64,000 nt of DNA. Source: Paramoeba atlantica. Lineage: Eukaryota; Discosea. The DNA lies in the NCBI GenBank assembly GCA_977017575.1, contig CDRNVI010000079.1, positions 1-64,000 on the forward strand. Direction: 5' to 3'. Each line of letters opens with the position of its first letter. Within the stretch, counting starts at the first letter, position 1. The notes beneath the pieces are model-generated. The model made no database searches and was not told the origin of the DNA. It saw only the letters and a program-made list of their open reading frames with translations. The position numbers and the translations under genes are program-made. Positions 1 to 10,027 of this stretch are shown here, piece by piece.

Positions 1-8
1 TACGAGGC

Positions 9-1409
9 ATGTGTCCCACTCCACCTCGAAGGGAAAAATTAAACGAACTGACCATTGAGTATGCAAAGCAAACTAGAGTAAAGATGTGCGTTGACCTTGG
101 TTTTAAATTTTCGCGTGTGAGTTTATGTTTAGACACAGCCACTTTTCACCATCGTACGGACCTGCGCCGTTACAATGATCAACTATGGTGTGTCTATGTG
201 TTGGACCGTCAGACCCATGCCCGCAAGTGATGCATCCGCCTTTCAACTATTAAAAGAGGTTATAGAGGAGCTTTACGCCGATCGAATTTTTGTGGCGCAC
301 GTGGTTTCAGACGCAGGAGCTGGAATCAAAAAGGGTTAATGATAACCGCTGAAGAGAGTGGAATAGCTTATACTGTTTGCATGGTCCACTCGCTTCAACT
401 TTGCATGGGGCACATAATGCGGATGGAAAATACTGATGAGATTTTAGGCCTCGGAAAAAATTACGAAAAGTGGCGGGCACCTTGTCCGACACGTTGGTGG
501 TCGATCTTTGACTCGGTCGAGCGTGCTCTGGGTGATTCTAATTGGGAAGCGTTTACGACAAAAGCTCGAATGTTTTCGTGGCTTGAGTCGCTTCTCATTT
601 ATCGCATTGTTGGCAGATTCATGGAAAGAGATGATTGTACGCTCCCCACGGCAATGCGAATGAGGATACAGCTAATAAATGACGTACCTCAGCCACATGG
701 GATGGTCTTGGCTGATCGTCTCATGCGAATATTACGACACGAACATCTTCTTGCTGCATCACTGTCTCCATGCATTGACTGGAACGGACGGTCTTGCATT
801 GTAGGACTCAGCAAGTGCTGCTCGCAATTAGCGATAAAGTTGTCAAAAACCCCTAATAAAGAAGCGTCCGAGTCGGGAGTGCGTCAAGATTTGAAATTGT
901 GGTTTAGTGGACGTGTGCAGGAGTTTTTTAACATGAGCGAAGGTTCCTCTATTGAAAAAGAAAGTGAAATGTTTCAGTTTTGGTCGGATTTATTAATTAA
1001 AGGAAAATTTTTACATTTGTCTAGGGCGGCACTGAAGCTGACTTCCTTTGTTGCTTCTGAGGCAAATTGTGAGAGATTGTTTAGTTCCGTGGGATTTATA
1101 TATGATGATCTTCATGCGCGTATGTCTCCAGAAATGGTGGCGGCAGAAACATCTATTCGATGTAGTTTACGTTCTTCCGTGGAGAAGCAGAATCCGCTCC
1201 CGCAGGCAACAGAAGTTGAGTTGGACCCGGTCGCCGAGGTAGCCCACGTAGCAACAGGAGATGGAATCAGCGCTTTGAAAGCCCAGGGGCAACGGATAGC
1301 TCATAAATATTCCTCTCTTATGAAACAAGACTCCGTGAACACGTCGGAGATGGATTTTCTTTGGAGTCTGCACCGCTGCAAGTCAGTTTTTACTATGATT
1401 TCTTACTAA
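9..1409 (+). pseudogene. hAT transposase, copy 1 (broken, 5' part outside window)
   Basis: This is the same protein as the intact copy at 1846-3621, almost base for base, but without the BED-finger end, which lies outside the window. Compared with that copy there is one extra G near 163 (CGTACGGACC against CGTACGACC) and one missing T near 336 (AGGGTTAATG against AGGGTTTAATG). The frame is therefore lost and then regained. From 339 the frame is open to the TAA at 1407-1409 and includes the hAT PTRWWS motif and the C-terminal dimerisation block (SEANCERLFSSVG). The near-identity implies very recent activity of the family. Confidence 0.85.
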
Positions 1410-1593
1410 AAACGGATACTTCGAGTTTGGGCTATATTTTTTTTGGCTTTGGGCAGGCTAAGTGCGGAGGTGGAGTGACGATGGACGTATAAAAACGCGT
1501 GTGTGTTACTCACTTACACAAAAAATACCATTTGGAATGCAACAAAAGTTTATAGTTTTCTTATAGTTTTATAGTAAAATATAGTAAATATAG

Positions 1594-3819
1594 TACTATA
1601 TAGTAACTATATTCAATAAAAAAAACTATATTTTACTATATTATAGTTTCTGCGAACCCTGCTATATTTACTATATTTTACTATAAAACTATAAGAAAAC
1701 TATAAACTTTTGTTGCATTCCAAATGGTATTTTTTGTGTAAGTGAGTAACACACACGCGTTTTTATACGTCCATCGTCACTCCACCTCCGCACTTAGCCT
1801 GCCCAAAGCCAAAAAAAATATAGCCCAAACTCGAAGTATCCGTTTTTAGTAAGAAATCATAGTAAAAACTGACTTGCAGCGGTGCAGACTCCAAAGAAAA
1901 TCCATCTCCGACGTGTTCACGGAGTCTTGTTTCATAAGAGAGGAATATTTATGAGCTATCCGTTGCCCCTGGGCTTTCAAAGCGCTGATTCCATCTCCTG
2001 TTGCTACGTGGGCTACCTCGGCGACCGGGTCCAACTCAACTTCTGTTGCCTGCGGGAGCGGATTCTGCTTCTCCACGGAAGAACGTAAACTACATCGAAT
2101 AGATGTTTCTGCCGCCACCATTTCTGGAGACATACGCGCATGAAGATCATCATATATAAATCCCACGGAACTAAACAATCTCTCACAATTTGCCTCAGAA
2201 GCAACAAAGGAAGTCAGCTTCAGTGCCGCCCTAGACAAATGTAAAAATTTTCCTTTAATTAATAAATCCGACCAAAACTGAAACATTTCACTTTCTTTTT
2301 CAATAGAGGAACCTTCGCTCATGTTAAAAAACTCCTGCACACGTCCACTAAACCACAATTTCAAATCTTGACGCACTCCCGACTCGGACGCTTCTTTATT
2401 AGGGGTTTTTGACAACTTTATCGCTAATTGCGAGCAGCACTTGCTGAGTCCTACAATGCAAGACCGTCCGTTCCAGTCAATGCATGGAGACAGTGATGCA
2501 GCAAGAAGATGTTCGTGTCGTAATATTCGCATGAGACGATCAGCCAAGACCATCCCATGTGGCTGAGGTACGTCATTTATTAGCTGTATCCTCATTCGCA
2601 TTGCCGTGGGGAGCGTACAATCATCTCTTTCCATGAATCTGCCAACAATGCGATAAATGAGAAGCGACTCAAGCCACGAAAACATTCGAGCTTTTGTCGT
2701 AAACGCTTCCCAATTAGAATCACCCAGAGCACGCTCGACCGAGTCAAAGATCGACCACCAACGTGTCGGACAAGGTGCCCGCCACTTTTCGTAATTTTTT
2801 CCGAGGCCTAAAATCTCATCAGTATTTTCCATCCGCATTATGTGCCCCATGCAAAGTTGAAGCGAGTGGACCATGCAAACAGTATAAGCTATTCCACTCT
2901 CTTCAGCGGTTATCATTAAACCCTTTTTGATTCCAGCTCCTGCGTCTGAAACCACGTGCGCCACAAAAATTCGATCGGCGTAAAGCTCCTCTATAACCTC
3001 TTTTAATAGTTGAAAGGCGGATGCATCACTTGCGGGCATGGGTCTGACGGTCCAACACATAGACACACCATAGTTGATCATTGTAACGGCGCAGGTCGTA
3101 CGATGGTGAAAAGTGGCTGTGTCTAAACATAAACTCACACGCGAAAATTTAAAACCAAGGTCAACGCACATCTTTACTCTAGTTTGCTTTGCATACTCAA
3201 TGGTCAGTTCGTTTAATTTTTCCCTTCGAGGTGGAGTGGGACACATGCCTCGTACAATTCTGTTAAGAAACCAAGGATGCTCAAGAGCTGCGGTTGAAAT
3301 TCCGAACTCTGCTTTCCAAACTATTATATCCTTATGGTCCTGAGGTTTGGACGCTTGTGAAGAGATGTTTAACGTCGGATTTGCACGTTGACGCTTTTCG
3401 TTTTGTTCAGCACACCAGGTATCATATTTTTTCTCGTGTTTCACTAAGTGTTTCTCTGCGGAATGATAATCTGTCGATAGCCCTCTTGGAACCAAAAAAC
3501 GCTTCTTACTTCCCTCCTCACACAGGTTGCATTCCACCGCTGGTTTCTGTCCTTCCGTGCGCGGTACTTCACTAAAATAGTCTTTACAGAAATTTCCCCT
3601 CGTCAGTTTCGTTTCGGGCATCTGTTTCGGTTTTAAAATGAAGAAAAATTAAGAAAAAAAGGGATAAAAACACATTTGCATATGACTAGGATGGGTCAAA
3701 GGGCTTAAAAGCACCTTGAAATACGAAGAAAAAAAATATAGTTTTTTATAGTTTTTGAAAAAAGTTTATAGTAACTATATAGTACTATATTGATAGTTTT
3801 ATAGTTTCTGCGAACCCTG
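1594..3819 (-). mobile_element. hAT element copy 2, apparently complete
   Basis: This copy is 2,226 bp and inserted tail-to-tail into copy 1. Its right end (5' side of the element) closes with GTTTCTGCGAACCCTG at 3804-3819, the expected inverted terminal repeat. Its left 68 bp (1594-1661) should begin with CAGGG on the + strand but are present in the opposite orientation, so CCCTG falls at 1657-1661 next to the arm. The rest of the left end, from 1662 (CTATATTT), pairs perfectly with copy 1 read backwards from 1593. Target duplications AAATATAG flank the whole insertion. Confidence 0.85.
1846..3621 (-). CDS. hAT-family transposase, intact (591 aa)
   Basis: This ORF should encode a cut-and-paste transposase that binds the element ends and excises it by a DDE reaction. 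It starts at ATG 3621. A BED-type zinc finger lies at about residues 28-65 (CNLC then paired histidines, HLVKHEKKY). The RNase H-like core follows, with the motif DTATFHH, the VVSDAGAGIKKG block, CMVHSLQL and the hAT signature PTRWWSIFDS. The carboxy end carries the dimerisation region around SEANCERLFSSVG. Length and order match autonomous hAT elements. The frame is unbroken, so this copy could be the active source. A diverged relative lies at 59672-60031. Confidence 0.92.
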   Translation of the reverse strand: MPETKLTRGNFCKDYFSEVPRTEGQKPAVECNLCEEGSKKRFLVPRGLSTDYHSAEKHLVKHEKKYDTWCAEQNEKRQRANPTLNISSQASKPQDHKDIIVWKAEFGISTAALEHPWFLNRIVRGMCPTPPRREKLNELTIEYAKQTRVKMCVDLGFKFSRVSLCLDTATFHHRTTCAVTMINYGVSMCWTVRPMPASDASAFQLLKEVIEELYADRIFVAHVVSDAGAGIKKGLMITAEESGIAYTVCMVHSLQLCMGHIMRMENTDEILGLGKNYEKWRAPCPTRWWSIFDSVERALGDSNWEAFTTKARMFSWLESLLIYRIVGRFMERDDCTLPTAMRMRIQLINDVPQPHGMVLADRLMRILRHEHLLAASLSPCIDWNGRSCIVGLSKCCSQLAIKLSKTPNKEASESGVRQDLKLWFSGRVQEFFNMSEGSSIEKESEMFQFWSDLLIKGKFLHLSRAALKLTSFVASEANCERLFSSVGFIYDDLHARMSPEMVAAETSIRCSLRSSVEKQNPLPQATEVELDPVAEVAHVATGDGISALKAQGQRIAHKYSSLMKQDSVNTSEMDFLWSLHRCKSVFTMISY

Positions 3820-3903
3820 AAATATAGTACTATATAGTAACTATATTCAATAAAAAAAACTATATTTTACTATATTATAGTTTCTGCGAACCCTGCTTAT
3901 GTT

Positions 3904-4197
3904 TACCATAGCCCTACGTAGGTAATTGAGGGGTCGGTGTACCGGATGCTTGGCCATAACGCGGGCAAAAAGGTCCTTGGCCTCTTCGGCCACCCCGATA
4001 GAGTTCGACGAACTTTCTCAATTTTTTGCAGGCGCAGCGTGACAGTTATGGATTGGCCGTAGATACGGATTATAGGTGAGATTCTGGGTCGGTCCTCCGT
4101 ACTTCAGACCAGCTAGAGTCGCAACTGGCCCTCATAACGCTCAATTTTGGCTGTCACGAAGCGTCACGCGCTGACTGCACAGTCACCTATGAAGTCA
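3904..4197. other. Flank right of the hAT copies, nothing recognised
   Basis: About 290 bp of ordinary sequence between the hAT pair and the next transposase relic. I see no ORF, repeat or signal that I can name. Confidence 0.4.
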
Positions 4198-4710
4198 CTA
4201 AGTATTTGATCTGAATGCTGATTTGACGAAGTCCACTTCGTGCTGATTGTAGTGAAGCAGCTTGTACTTGCCAATGTGTGCAACGAACCGTTCAACGCTG
4301 TTACAGATTCTTCGAAATTCTATATCGAACGGTTCGTCCACGTTGTCTCCTATCTCCTGACAGAAACAATGCGGCACGTTTCTGTACGCCTTCTCGACCA
4401 TGATTCGTTTACCTTTTGCGTGCGGAAAGACAAGGAGTCTGAGTTGGCGAAGCATTCACTGTCGTGTATCCGCCCTTCGAATGGACTCCCACGCCAAAGG
4501 GCGGCCATCTATCATTAACAACACTTGGAAAGTCCAATATTTTGTCAAGTCCTTTCCGTTGTACAGCTCCTTAGGGCCGCGAGAGTACATGGGGACGCCA
4601 TCTAGGATGCTTAAACACGCTACAAATTCTGGCTTGAGGACAGTGGACCCCCAGCAACTTCGGTACATTTCTGGGGCCACTATGGGACACTGTGGGCCAC
4701 TATGGGACAA
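4198..4710 (-). pseudogene. DDE transposase fragment (PIF/Harbinger or IS5-like)
   Basis: Two frames in the same phase are separated by a single stop at 4456-4458. Read through, they show an acidic motif (ILDGVPM), a YxGK-type stretch leading to FQVLLMIDGRPL, a block GKRIMVEKAYRN where DDE_4 transposases carry the second aspartate, and RICNSVERFVAHIGKYKLL, which resembles the RxxVERxFxxLK block with the third acidic residue. The N-terminal DNA-binding part is absent. The family call is by motif only; it differs clearly from the DDE protein at 5987-7159. The right edge overlaps the GGGCCACTATGGG array. Confidence 0.42.
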
Positions 4711-4735
4711 TCGGTGCCACGATTGGACACTTCAA
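4673..4735. repeat. Left cluster of GGGCCACTATGGG-type motifs
   Basis: Four or five tandem variants of CACTRTGGG(A/C) occur in about 60 bp. The same motif recurs at about 7277-7345. Arrays like this at transposon ends often bind the transposase; that role is inferred. Confidence 0.55.
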
Positions 4736-4907
4736 AGTTTAAGTTGTGCCTTTTGATTGCTTTTATGTTGTGTATATTGAGTTCGTAAGGATTTCGTTCT
4801 CATGTATTTTTGGTCGACCACGTACAGCAGTTGTAAAATAGAACGAAATGAAGTAACTATGTACATCTAGAATTAAACGTCTGTTTCACAGTAATGAAGC
4901 TACTAAA

Positions 4908-5804
4908 ATGGAAAAAATGTTTTGTCCACGCTGCAAAGCAGACCGTAACGTAAGTCTTGGAGAACCCCGAAGGTGTGTAATGTGTGCCTGTCCCATCGAA
5001 TGCGATGTAAAGGACCCCTGTATTCAGTGTCACAGGGTTTCAGTTCTCATAGGTTCAAACTACTGTCCGTTGTGCAATTCCCCTCAAGATGGAGAACGAC
5101 TTCCCGCCAACACCTTAGACCACATTTATGCTCGTGGTCTGAAGGAAGAAAATGTTCTTAACGCATGTGCTGAGTACGTGGGTCGCATGCTCTGCGGTAC
5201 GAAGCTTGCGTTCGGACATGTGGCCCACATCCTTATTCTTATCAAAAGGGCAAAAGATGTTTCTATAAAAAGATATATCCCGCGTTCGGCCGAAGCAGTT
5301 TGCTCGTATTTTAACCATGCGTTGCATCCAGAGGAGCGGGGCTCTCTGCAGGAGTTTTTGCGAAACCTCTGGAACTTGTATGAGGGCAAGCGCGCCAATG
5401 AAAAGAAGGTTCTGAGAGACACAAAGACTGCGTTGGTAGCAAGTTTTTTGTCGGTTCTAGGTGACTCAACATTTGAAATTGATCGAAAGTTTGTTCACCA
5501 AGTTCAGGGTGAGATTACGGACAAACTTGGCAATTCAATGGAGGAGAATGTTCCTACTGAACTTCTTTCTATCCGGGACGACCTTGTTCAACTGCGGATT
5601 CTCAAGAAGGGAAAGACTTCGAATGCTCATCTTATTCACGTTGCCCGACCTCCTCGTCAAACTTTGACTGCCGCAGATCAGGAAGTTGAGATAGTTGAAG
5701 TTCGGAACGATGAAAACCTGGTCAGCAATCCGAAGCGGCAACGCGTTTCCCGCATTGCTTCAACTTCAAGTTCGAACACTTTGCATTTTAAAAGTCGTAA
5801 GTAA
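4908..5804 (+). CDS. Four-CxxC zinc-binding accessory protein (298 aa)
   Basis: I do not recognise a named family. Four CxxC pairs in the first 60 residues (CPRC, CVMC, CIQC, CPLC), spaced 10-12 residues apart, predict two zinc ribbons or one treble arrangement. A helical middle follows (about 80-230) containing YIPRSAEAVCSYFNHALHPE. The tail is polar and ends in a basic patch with a likely nuclear signal (NPKRQRVSR). The ATG at 4908 is the first in frame. The next gene starts 182 bp downstream on the same strand and encodes a DDE transposase, so this is probably the DNA-binding or nuclear-import partner of that enzyme. A broken relative lies at 10685-11306. Confidence 0.75.
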   Translation: MEKMFCPRCKADRNVSLGEPRRCVMCACPIECDVKDPCIQCHRVSVLIGSNYCPLCNSPQDGERLPANTLDHIYARGLKEENVLNACAEYVGRMLCGTKLAFGHVAHILILIKRAKDVSIKRYIPRSAEAVCSYFNHALHPEERGSLQEFLRNLWNLYEGKRANEKKVLRDTKTALVASFLSVLGDSTFEIDRKFVHQVQGEITDKLGNSMEENVPTELLSIRDDLVQLRILKKGKTSNAHLIHVARPPRQTLTAADQEVEIVEVRNDENLVSNPKRQRVSRIASTSSSNTLHFKSRK

Positions 5805-5986
5805 GTTGTAGGCCTGTAAATCGCAAGTAAGTTTTAAGCGGTTATGTTGTAAGTGAAAAAGTTGCAAGTAAGGAATTTGGAAGTAAGGAATTCGAAAAAA
5901 AAATCGTAAATCAAAGAATTTTATTTAATATAGAATCTTTCTTTCCTCTAATAAAATCATAATAATCTTTCCTCTACTTGATACTG

Positions 5987-7159
5987 ATGCTTGGCCGTAT
6001 TGACACCCCGGAATATGACACACCCGTTAATATATCTGAAACCCGTGACGCACCACCTGATACATCCGGCGATGCACCTGAACCTGATGCTCCCTACGAA
6101 AATAAATATTCAGAGTTGTCTTTATGCTGTTTAACGCATCGCGCTCTCACCTTTCTAAAACAATTTTATCCCTTTGAAGAAATTTTTGCGAGCTTTCTTT
6201 TTTTGCGGTGTGGGGGTAGCTACGACATTGTATCAGAACTCATATCCTTGAAATTCGGAACCGGTTGGTCTGAACGTTCTTGTTCTGACAAGATACCCGC
6301 GTTTTTTAAAAAACTGCATTCCGATATGAAGGATACATGGCTTTGTTTGGATGCTGATATTTTGCACCATGAATCAAACGCAGTTCTTCCTTTTTGGGAT
6401 AAGGACATAAAGGTGGTGATGGACACAGTGCCACTGTACGTTGATAGCTTGCCTCACTGCTATCAACCCAAATATGCTACGCACGTCGTGAAAGCGCTCG
6501 TAGCATCTACAATGTCTGGGTATGTTTGCTTCACAGCAGACACATTGTACTGTGGAGCCTCATCCGACGCCGTTATTCAGGACTGTAGTGGTATTCTGGA
6601 TTTTCTGGCACACAATCGTGTTCGCGCTCTTGCTGAGGGGGGATTTTACGATGGTCTTACTGATAGATTAATAGTACCCCATTCTAAAGCCAAAATTTGG
6701 TGTTCGAAGCGCCCAAAATCTAAGTCTATGCAGAAACATCATGATTCAGAAGCAGATGGTAAAATGTGCTTCAATGAAAAGTTGGCTCACTTTAGATCGC
6801 GGGTCGAACACATTTTTTCTCGTTCGTGCTGTGGCAAATGGCTGGCTTTTAAGCAGTGGACTCGTAGTCCAGATTTTCTTTACTATGCTTTTTCGTGCGC
6901 TCTCATGGTTCATAACATGGAAGTGTTTCATAAACATGGACCTCAAGGAAGATATCCACCTCTTACCCCTGAGAAAGTGGAAGCAGTTAAAAAGAAGATA
7001 ATAGAGCACAAAGGACAATCTTCCAGATATGGAGTATCTGACAGTTCTACTATCACAGGTCCGATGGACAAATACACGTATCCTAAAAATCTTGATGCGT
7101 ATGTTTTTTTTCGTGAACAACAATCCCCCCACCAGCACTCAACCAATAACCCCCTATGA
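5987..7159 (+). CDS. DDE transposase, PIF/Harbinger-like (390 aa)
   Basis: The first ATG is at 5987; the in-frame triplet at 5978 is TTG. After an acidic, proline-rich leader (about 1-45) comes a helical region with FGTGWSERSCSDK. The catalytic-type core follows: VVMDTVPLYVDSLP, then KYATHVVKALVAS...GYVCF, an ALAEGGFYDGL block at the usual place of the second acidic residue, and FNEKLAHFRSRVEHIFSRSC, matching the FNxxLSxxRxxVExxFG block of DDE_4 enzymes. It ends with SCALMVHNMEVF, like the usual LHN motif. The frame is uninterrupted, so the element could be autonomous. The superfamily assignment rests on motif order, and the acidic residues are only partly canonical. Confidence 0.65.
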   Translation: MLGRIDTPEYDTPVNISETRDAPPDTSGDAPEPDAPYENKYSELSLCCLTHRALTFLKQFYPFEEIFASFLFLRCGGSYDIVSELISLKFGTGWSERSCSDKIPAFFKKLHSDMKDTWLCLDADILHHESNAVLPFWDKDIKVVMDTVPLYVDSLPHCYQPKYATHVVKALVASTMSGYVCFTADTLYCGASSDAVIQDCSGILDFLAHNRVRALAEGGFYDGLTDRLIVPHSKAKIWCSKRPKSKSMQKHHDSEADGKMCFNEKLAHFRSRVEHIFSRSCCGKWLAFKQWTRSPDFLYYAFSCALMVHNMEVFHKHGPQGRYPPLTPEKVEAVKKKIIEHKGQSSRYGVSDSSTITGPMDKYTYPKNLDAYVFFREQQSPHQHSTNNPL

Positions 7160-7185
7160 TCATACACTCTACGCTCATATACAGT

Positions 7186-7240
7186 TGCCCCTCCTCACTA
7201 TACTTAGCTAGGTACGCTACTTATCAGAGAATCACTTGCC
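7186..7240. repeat. Relic of pogo-element terminal repeat
   Basis: The stretch contains TAGGTACGCTACTTATCA, the same subterminal motif found at both ends of the pogo-like element at 19408-21658. It is a diverged solo end with no associated transposase nearby. Confidence 0.55.
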
Positions 7241-7360
7241 TCTATGTCGTCACGATTCTCCGGCGACGCTCGATTTTTGGGGCCACTATGGGCCACTGTG
7301 GGTCGTCTTGTGCCACTTAGTCCACTACGGGCCACCCGGGGACTGCATTGGGTCCAGTGT

Positions 7361-8362
7361 AGCGCCGCTCCTTATCCGCGAGATTGCCGACAGTATCTGA
7401 AGCACGAAGCGCAGGATGCAAAATATTTTGCCCAAAAATTCAATATTTTGTAAATATATTTTTTTTGATTAGCAGAAACGGGCTCCAAATAGCGTACACA
7501 CGATATTCAGAACGAGATCTCTCGTTTGCAACAAAAATCAGCTCAAACGGCCTCAGGACGCTAAAATGCGGACCTTGTCAGTTTTCGTGTCCCCCCCTGT
7601 ATACATAGTAGTGTTTATAGTACTATAAACAAGGTTTATAGTACTATAAATTTTCTTGAAACACTATAAACTATCTATAAATAGTTTTAGTGACCTCTGT
7701 AAATTTTCACATAGGTAGTCTAGTGGTAAGTCGCCTTTTCGGAGCGCGGAGCTTCTTCCACTCTTTGTCAAGATTTGAATTTAACATCACTGAAATTGTC
7801 TACGTTTATCGAATTCTGGGCGCACGAAAGCGTCAAAGAAGCAGACGGTTCAGAAGATTCGATCGGTAAGACTCGACCAGAAGATTGGTCGTCTGATTTA
7901 CATTCAGTGCATTTCAGAGAGGGGGGAGTACGAACTCGATATTCAGGGGCTTTCATTGACGTTGACTTTTCATTCTGTGTTGTGGAATGACTTGGGGACG
8001 TTTCTATCCATGAATATTCCTTGGCGGGTCGTTTGATGTAAGTATGGGCCACTCGCAAAATGCTTGCGCGATGTTTCACTTCATACTACAGAATGCGCTT
8101 TTCCGAAGAGTGATGTAATCCCCACGCGCTAAGCAATTCATTGTATGCTCTCTTGAAGATTCGATCATTCACTTGAATTGCCTTGTGCACCCTCCTGGTA
8201 TGGTGCCGGGATCACAGTTTTCGTGTAGCTCATCAGGTACGATGACAAATGTAATCATCAGTGACAATGGCTTTCGAGGGAGGGTGTGTTTGGGCGTGTC
8301 AGGGTGGCTGGGTGGGGTGAGGGGTGGCTGCGCGGGAGAGAATGGCCTAGTTGCGGGGTTGG
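7361..8362. other. Non-coding stretch with AT palindromes
   Basis: Short palindromes built on TTTATAGTACTATAAA cluster at 7610-7690. The remainder has only short shadow frames. A phrase at 7712-7730 looks like a tRNA A-box but no tRNA can be folded. I see no supportable gene. Confidence 0.4.
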
Positions 8363-8485
8363 CTGGACAGAAAATCTACGCACTCATGGCCAAAAAAGAC
8401 CTTTGCCCACCAAAAAAGCATACCCCCCCAGTAACAAGGATTAGGACTTTTTAGTCCAAAATCGATTCTATTACTGGAGGGGGGG
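8363..8485 (+). repeat. Dispersed repeat, inverted copy at 54284-54415
   Basis: About 120 bp including GACCTTTGCCCACCAAAAAA, a C-run, CAGTAACAAGGATT and AAAATCGATTCTATTA next to a G-run. The same blocks occur in reverse order and strand at 54284-54415. It is probably the end of a transposon family with homopolymer-capped termini. Confidence 0.65.
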
Positions 8486-8550
8486 TATACGGTAGCAAAG
8501 TAAAAAAACGGGGTGGGTAAGAGGAGTGAATAGCAAATAAGAACAAGAAT

Positions 8551-10027
8551 ATGTTATACTATTTATTCGTATCACTAAAAAGATGTGTGCGTAAAAATGA
8601 GGAGTATAGAAAACATAAGTTTAGGACACATTTTTTTTATAGAATCTTTGAAGAAAACAATGGCTTGAGACGCGATCTCACTTACATGATTCTCATAACA
8701 CAAACGTGTGATGATCAGTCACCACACATGAAACGTAAGAAACAGCACCGAGACGTCTCAAGTAGCGCGGAAGTCTGTAATCCATCTAGCCGCCCTGGCA
8801 AAATACGTGGAGCTCTTTTACCGCAAGAATATGAACTGCAAAGGCTTATTTCCGATGTAATGTCTCCAGACCCATCCTGGAAGACATCCACAGCTGCATG
8901 CGATTGGGCAGGAGTGACGTGCAACGAACAAGGAGAAGTGACGGAAATTGATTGGAGTTACAGCTCGGTACTTCGTGCATACGGCGGCTCAATTGCTCGC
9001 CGATTATATTTAGAACATATTCCCAGAACCGTTTTACGAGTATACTTACCAAGCAACGGCTTTTCTGGGTTCGATTGCTTAAGTAATTTGCCTCCGAATC
9101 TAACGCATCTTGATCTTTGTTTCAACACTTTTACAGGCACAATAAAGTTTTCTAATTTTCCAGCAACGTTGCAAGTAATTGATTTGGGGTACAATAAATT
9201 TGAAGGTGGCGTAGATTTGGGTAGCCTCCCAGCGCATTTAAATAAATTGAATTTGAGTGGAAATCAATTTTCGGGCACGATTAACATATTTGATTTACCA
9301 AAGTGCTTGGTAAGTTTAAGTTTAAACGCGAATGAATTTACGGGCTACACACGTATTCATCCGCGGACGACGCATTCAAGCCACGGTCCGCCCTACCAAG
9401 ACCTGGACTTTTCTGCTCTCCCAGCCTCCATGGAATATTTTGAAGTTGCGTGCAACCGCCTTACGGGTAAGCTTCACCTCGAAGGTTTACCATCTTCGAT
9501 TAAGAAAGCGGACTTTTCAAACAATCAATTTGATGGTCCTCTTCAACTTGATTTTCTTCCTGAGAACATATTTTCATTTTGCGCTGCAGGCAACAAACTT
9601 ACCGGAGTGTTGTGCCTTGATAAGTTGCCAACGTGACTATCCGATTTGAACCTTTCCAGAAATGTATTTACCGGCACGCTAGACTTGAGGCATTTACCGT
9701 GCACTCTTAATGACATTCAGTTCTCTCGCAATCAGTTCACGGGAGAGGTTGACCTTTGCGCTCTACCTGCTTCACTCACCCAACTTTGTTTGGACGAGAA
9801 CAAGCTATCTGGGTCACTGGATCTCAGTGAACTGCCGGAGGACTTGATTTTTATGGACATCAGCAGTAATGAGTTTGAGGGTCCTATAAATTTAGATACA
9901 CTTCCACCTTCACTTGAGATTTTACGAATCAAATATAACCAATTTACGGGTAATCTTGACCTCAACGACCTGCCTGAGTCGTGCAAACATGAACATCGTT
10001 CATTTTTCCTTTCAACATAATAACTTA
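8551..10027 (+). pseudogene. Leucine-rich-repeat protein gene, broken (LRR copy 1)
   Basis: This is the longest family member, with about 14 repeats of the 23-residue form LPxxLxxLxLxxNxFxGxxxLxx. They follow a helical segment (LLPQEYELQRLISDV) and a plant-like N-cap (CDWAGVTCNEQGEVTEI). ATG 8551 opens the frame, but 8728 is an equally plausible start. The frame is cut by a TGA at 9634-9636, inside a repeat at a position that would fit Arg (CGA), and continues in phase. Near 9985 the frame shifts, and LRR similarity (HFSFQHNNL) stops at about 10027, where an IS30-like sequence begins. A 20-residue insert (TRIHPRTTHSSHG...) interrupts one repeat. The gene is recently dead or a badly damaged allele. 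Confidence 0.8.

Larger units (their letters stand above)
1..3895 (+). mobile_element. hAT element copy 1 (5' end outside window), split by copy 2
   Basis: This is a hAT DNA transposon on the + strand whose 5' end lies before the window. Its body runs to 1593 and its last 68 bp are at 3828-3895, ending in the terminal inverted repeat TTTCTGCGAACCCTG. A second copy (1594-3819) sits between them, flanked by the 8-bp target duplication AAATATAG at 1586-1593 and 3820-3827. An 8-bp duplication is the hAT hallmark. The right-hand duplication of copy 1 itself would be CTTATGTT at 3896-3903; its left partner is out of view. The terminal repeat read inward is CAGGGTTCGCAGAAACTATA. Confidence 0.85.
4640..7360 (+). 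mobile_element. Two-gene DDE transposon with CxxC accessory protein
   Basis: Two + strand genes, a four-CxxC protein and a DDE transposase, lie between two clusters of the same short motif. The left cluster (4673-4735) reads GGGCCACTATGGGACACTG and onward; the right one (about 7277-7345) reads GGGCCACTATGGGCCACTG and onward, in the same orientation. Outside them ACAGTGGACCC (4640-4650) and its near-inverse GGGTCCAGTGT (7350-7360) could be terminal inverted repeats, but I cannot prove the exact ends or a target duplication. Harbinger-type elements also carry two genes, but their partner is a Myb-like protein, not a CxxC protein. Confidence 0.5.

Noticed and set aside
7707-7790. tRNA-like phrase (TAGTCTAGTGGTAAG resembling an A-box)
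   Set aside because: No matching B-box or acceptor stem; a cloverleaf cannot be drawn, and nothing suggests a SINE body.
9634-9636. TGA as a sense codon (variant genetic code)
   Set aside because: Other genes end in TGA or TAA as normal stops, and the LINE has a similar CGA-to-TGA change; plain nonsense mutation is simpler.
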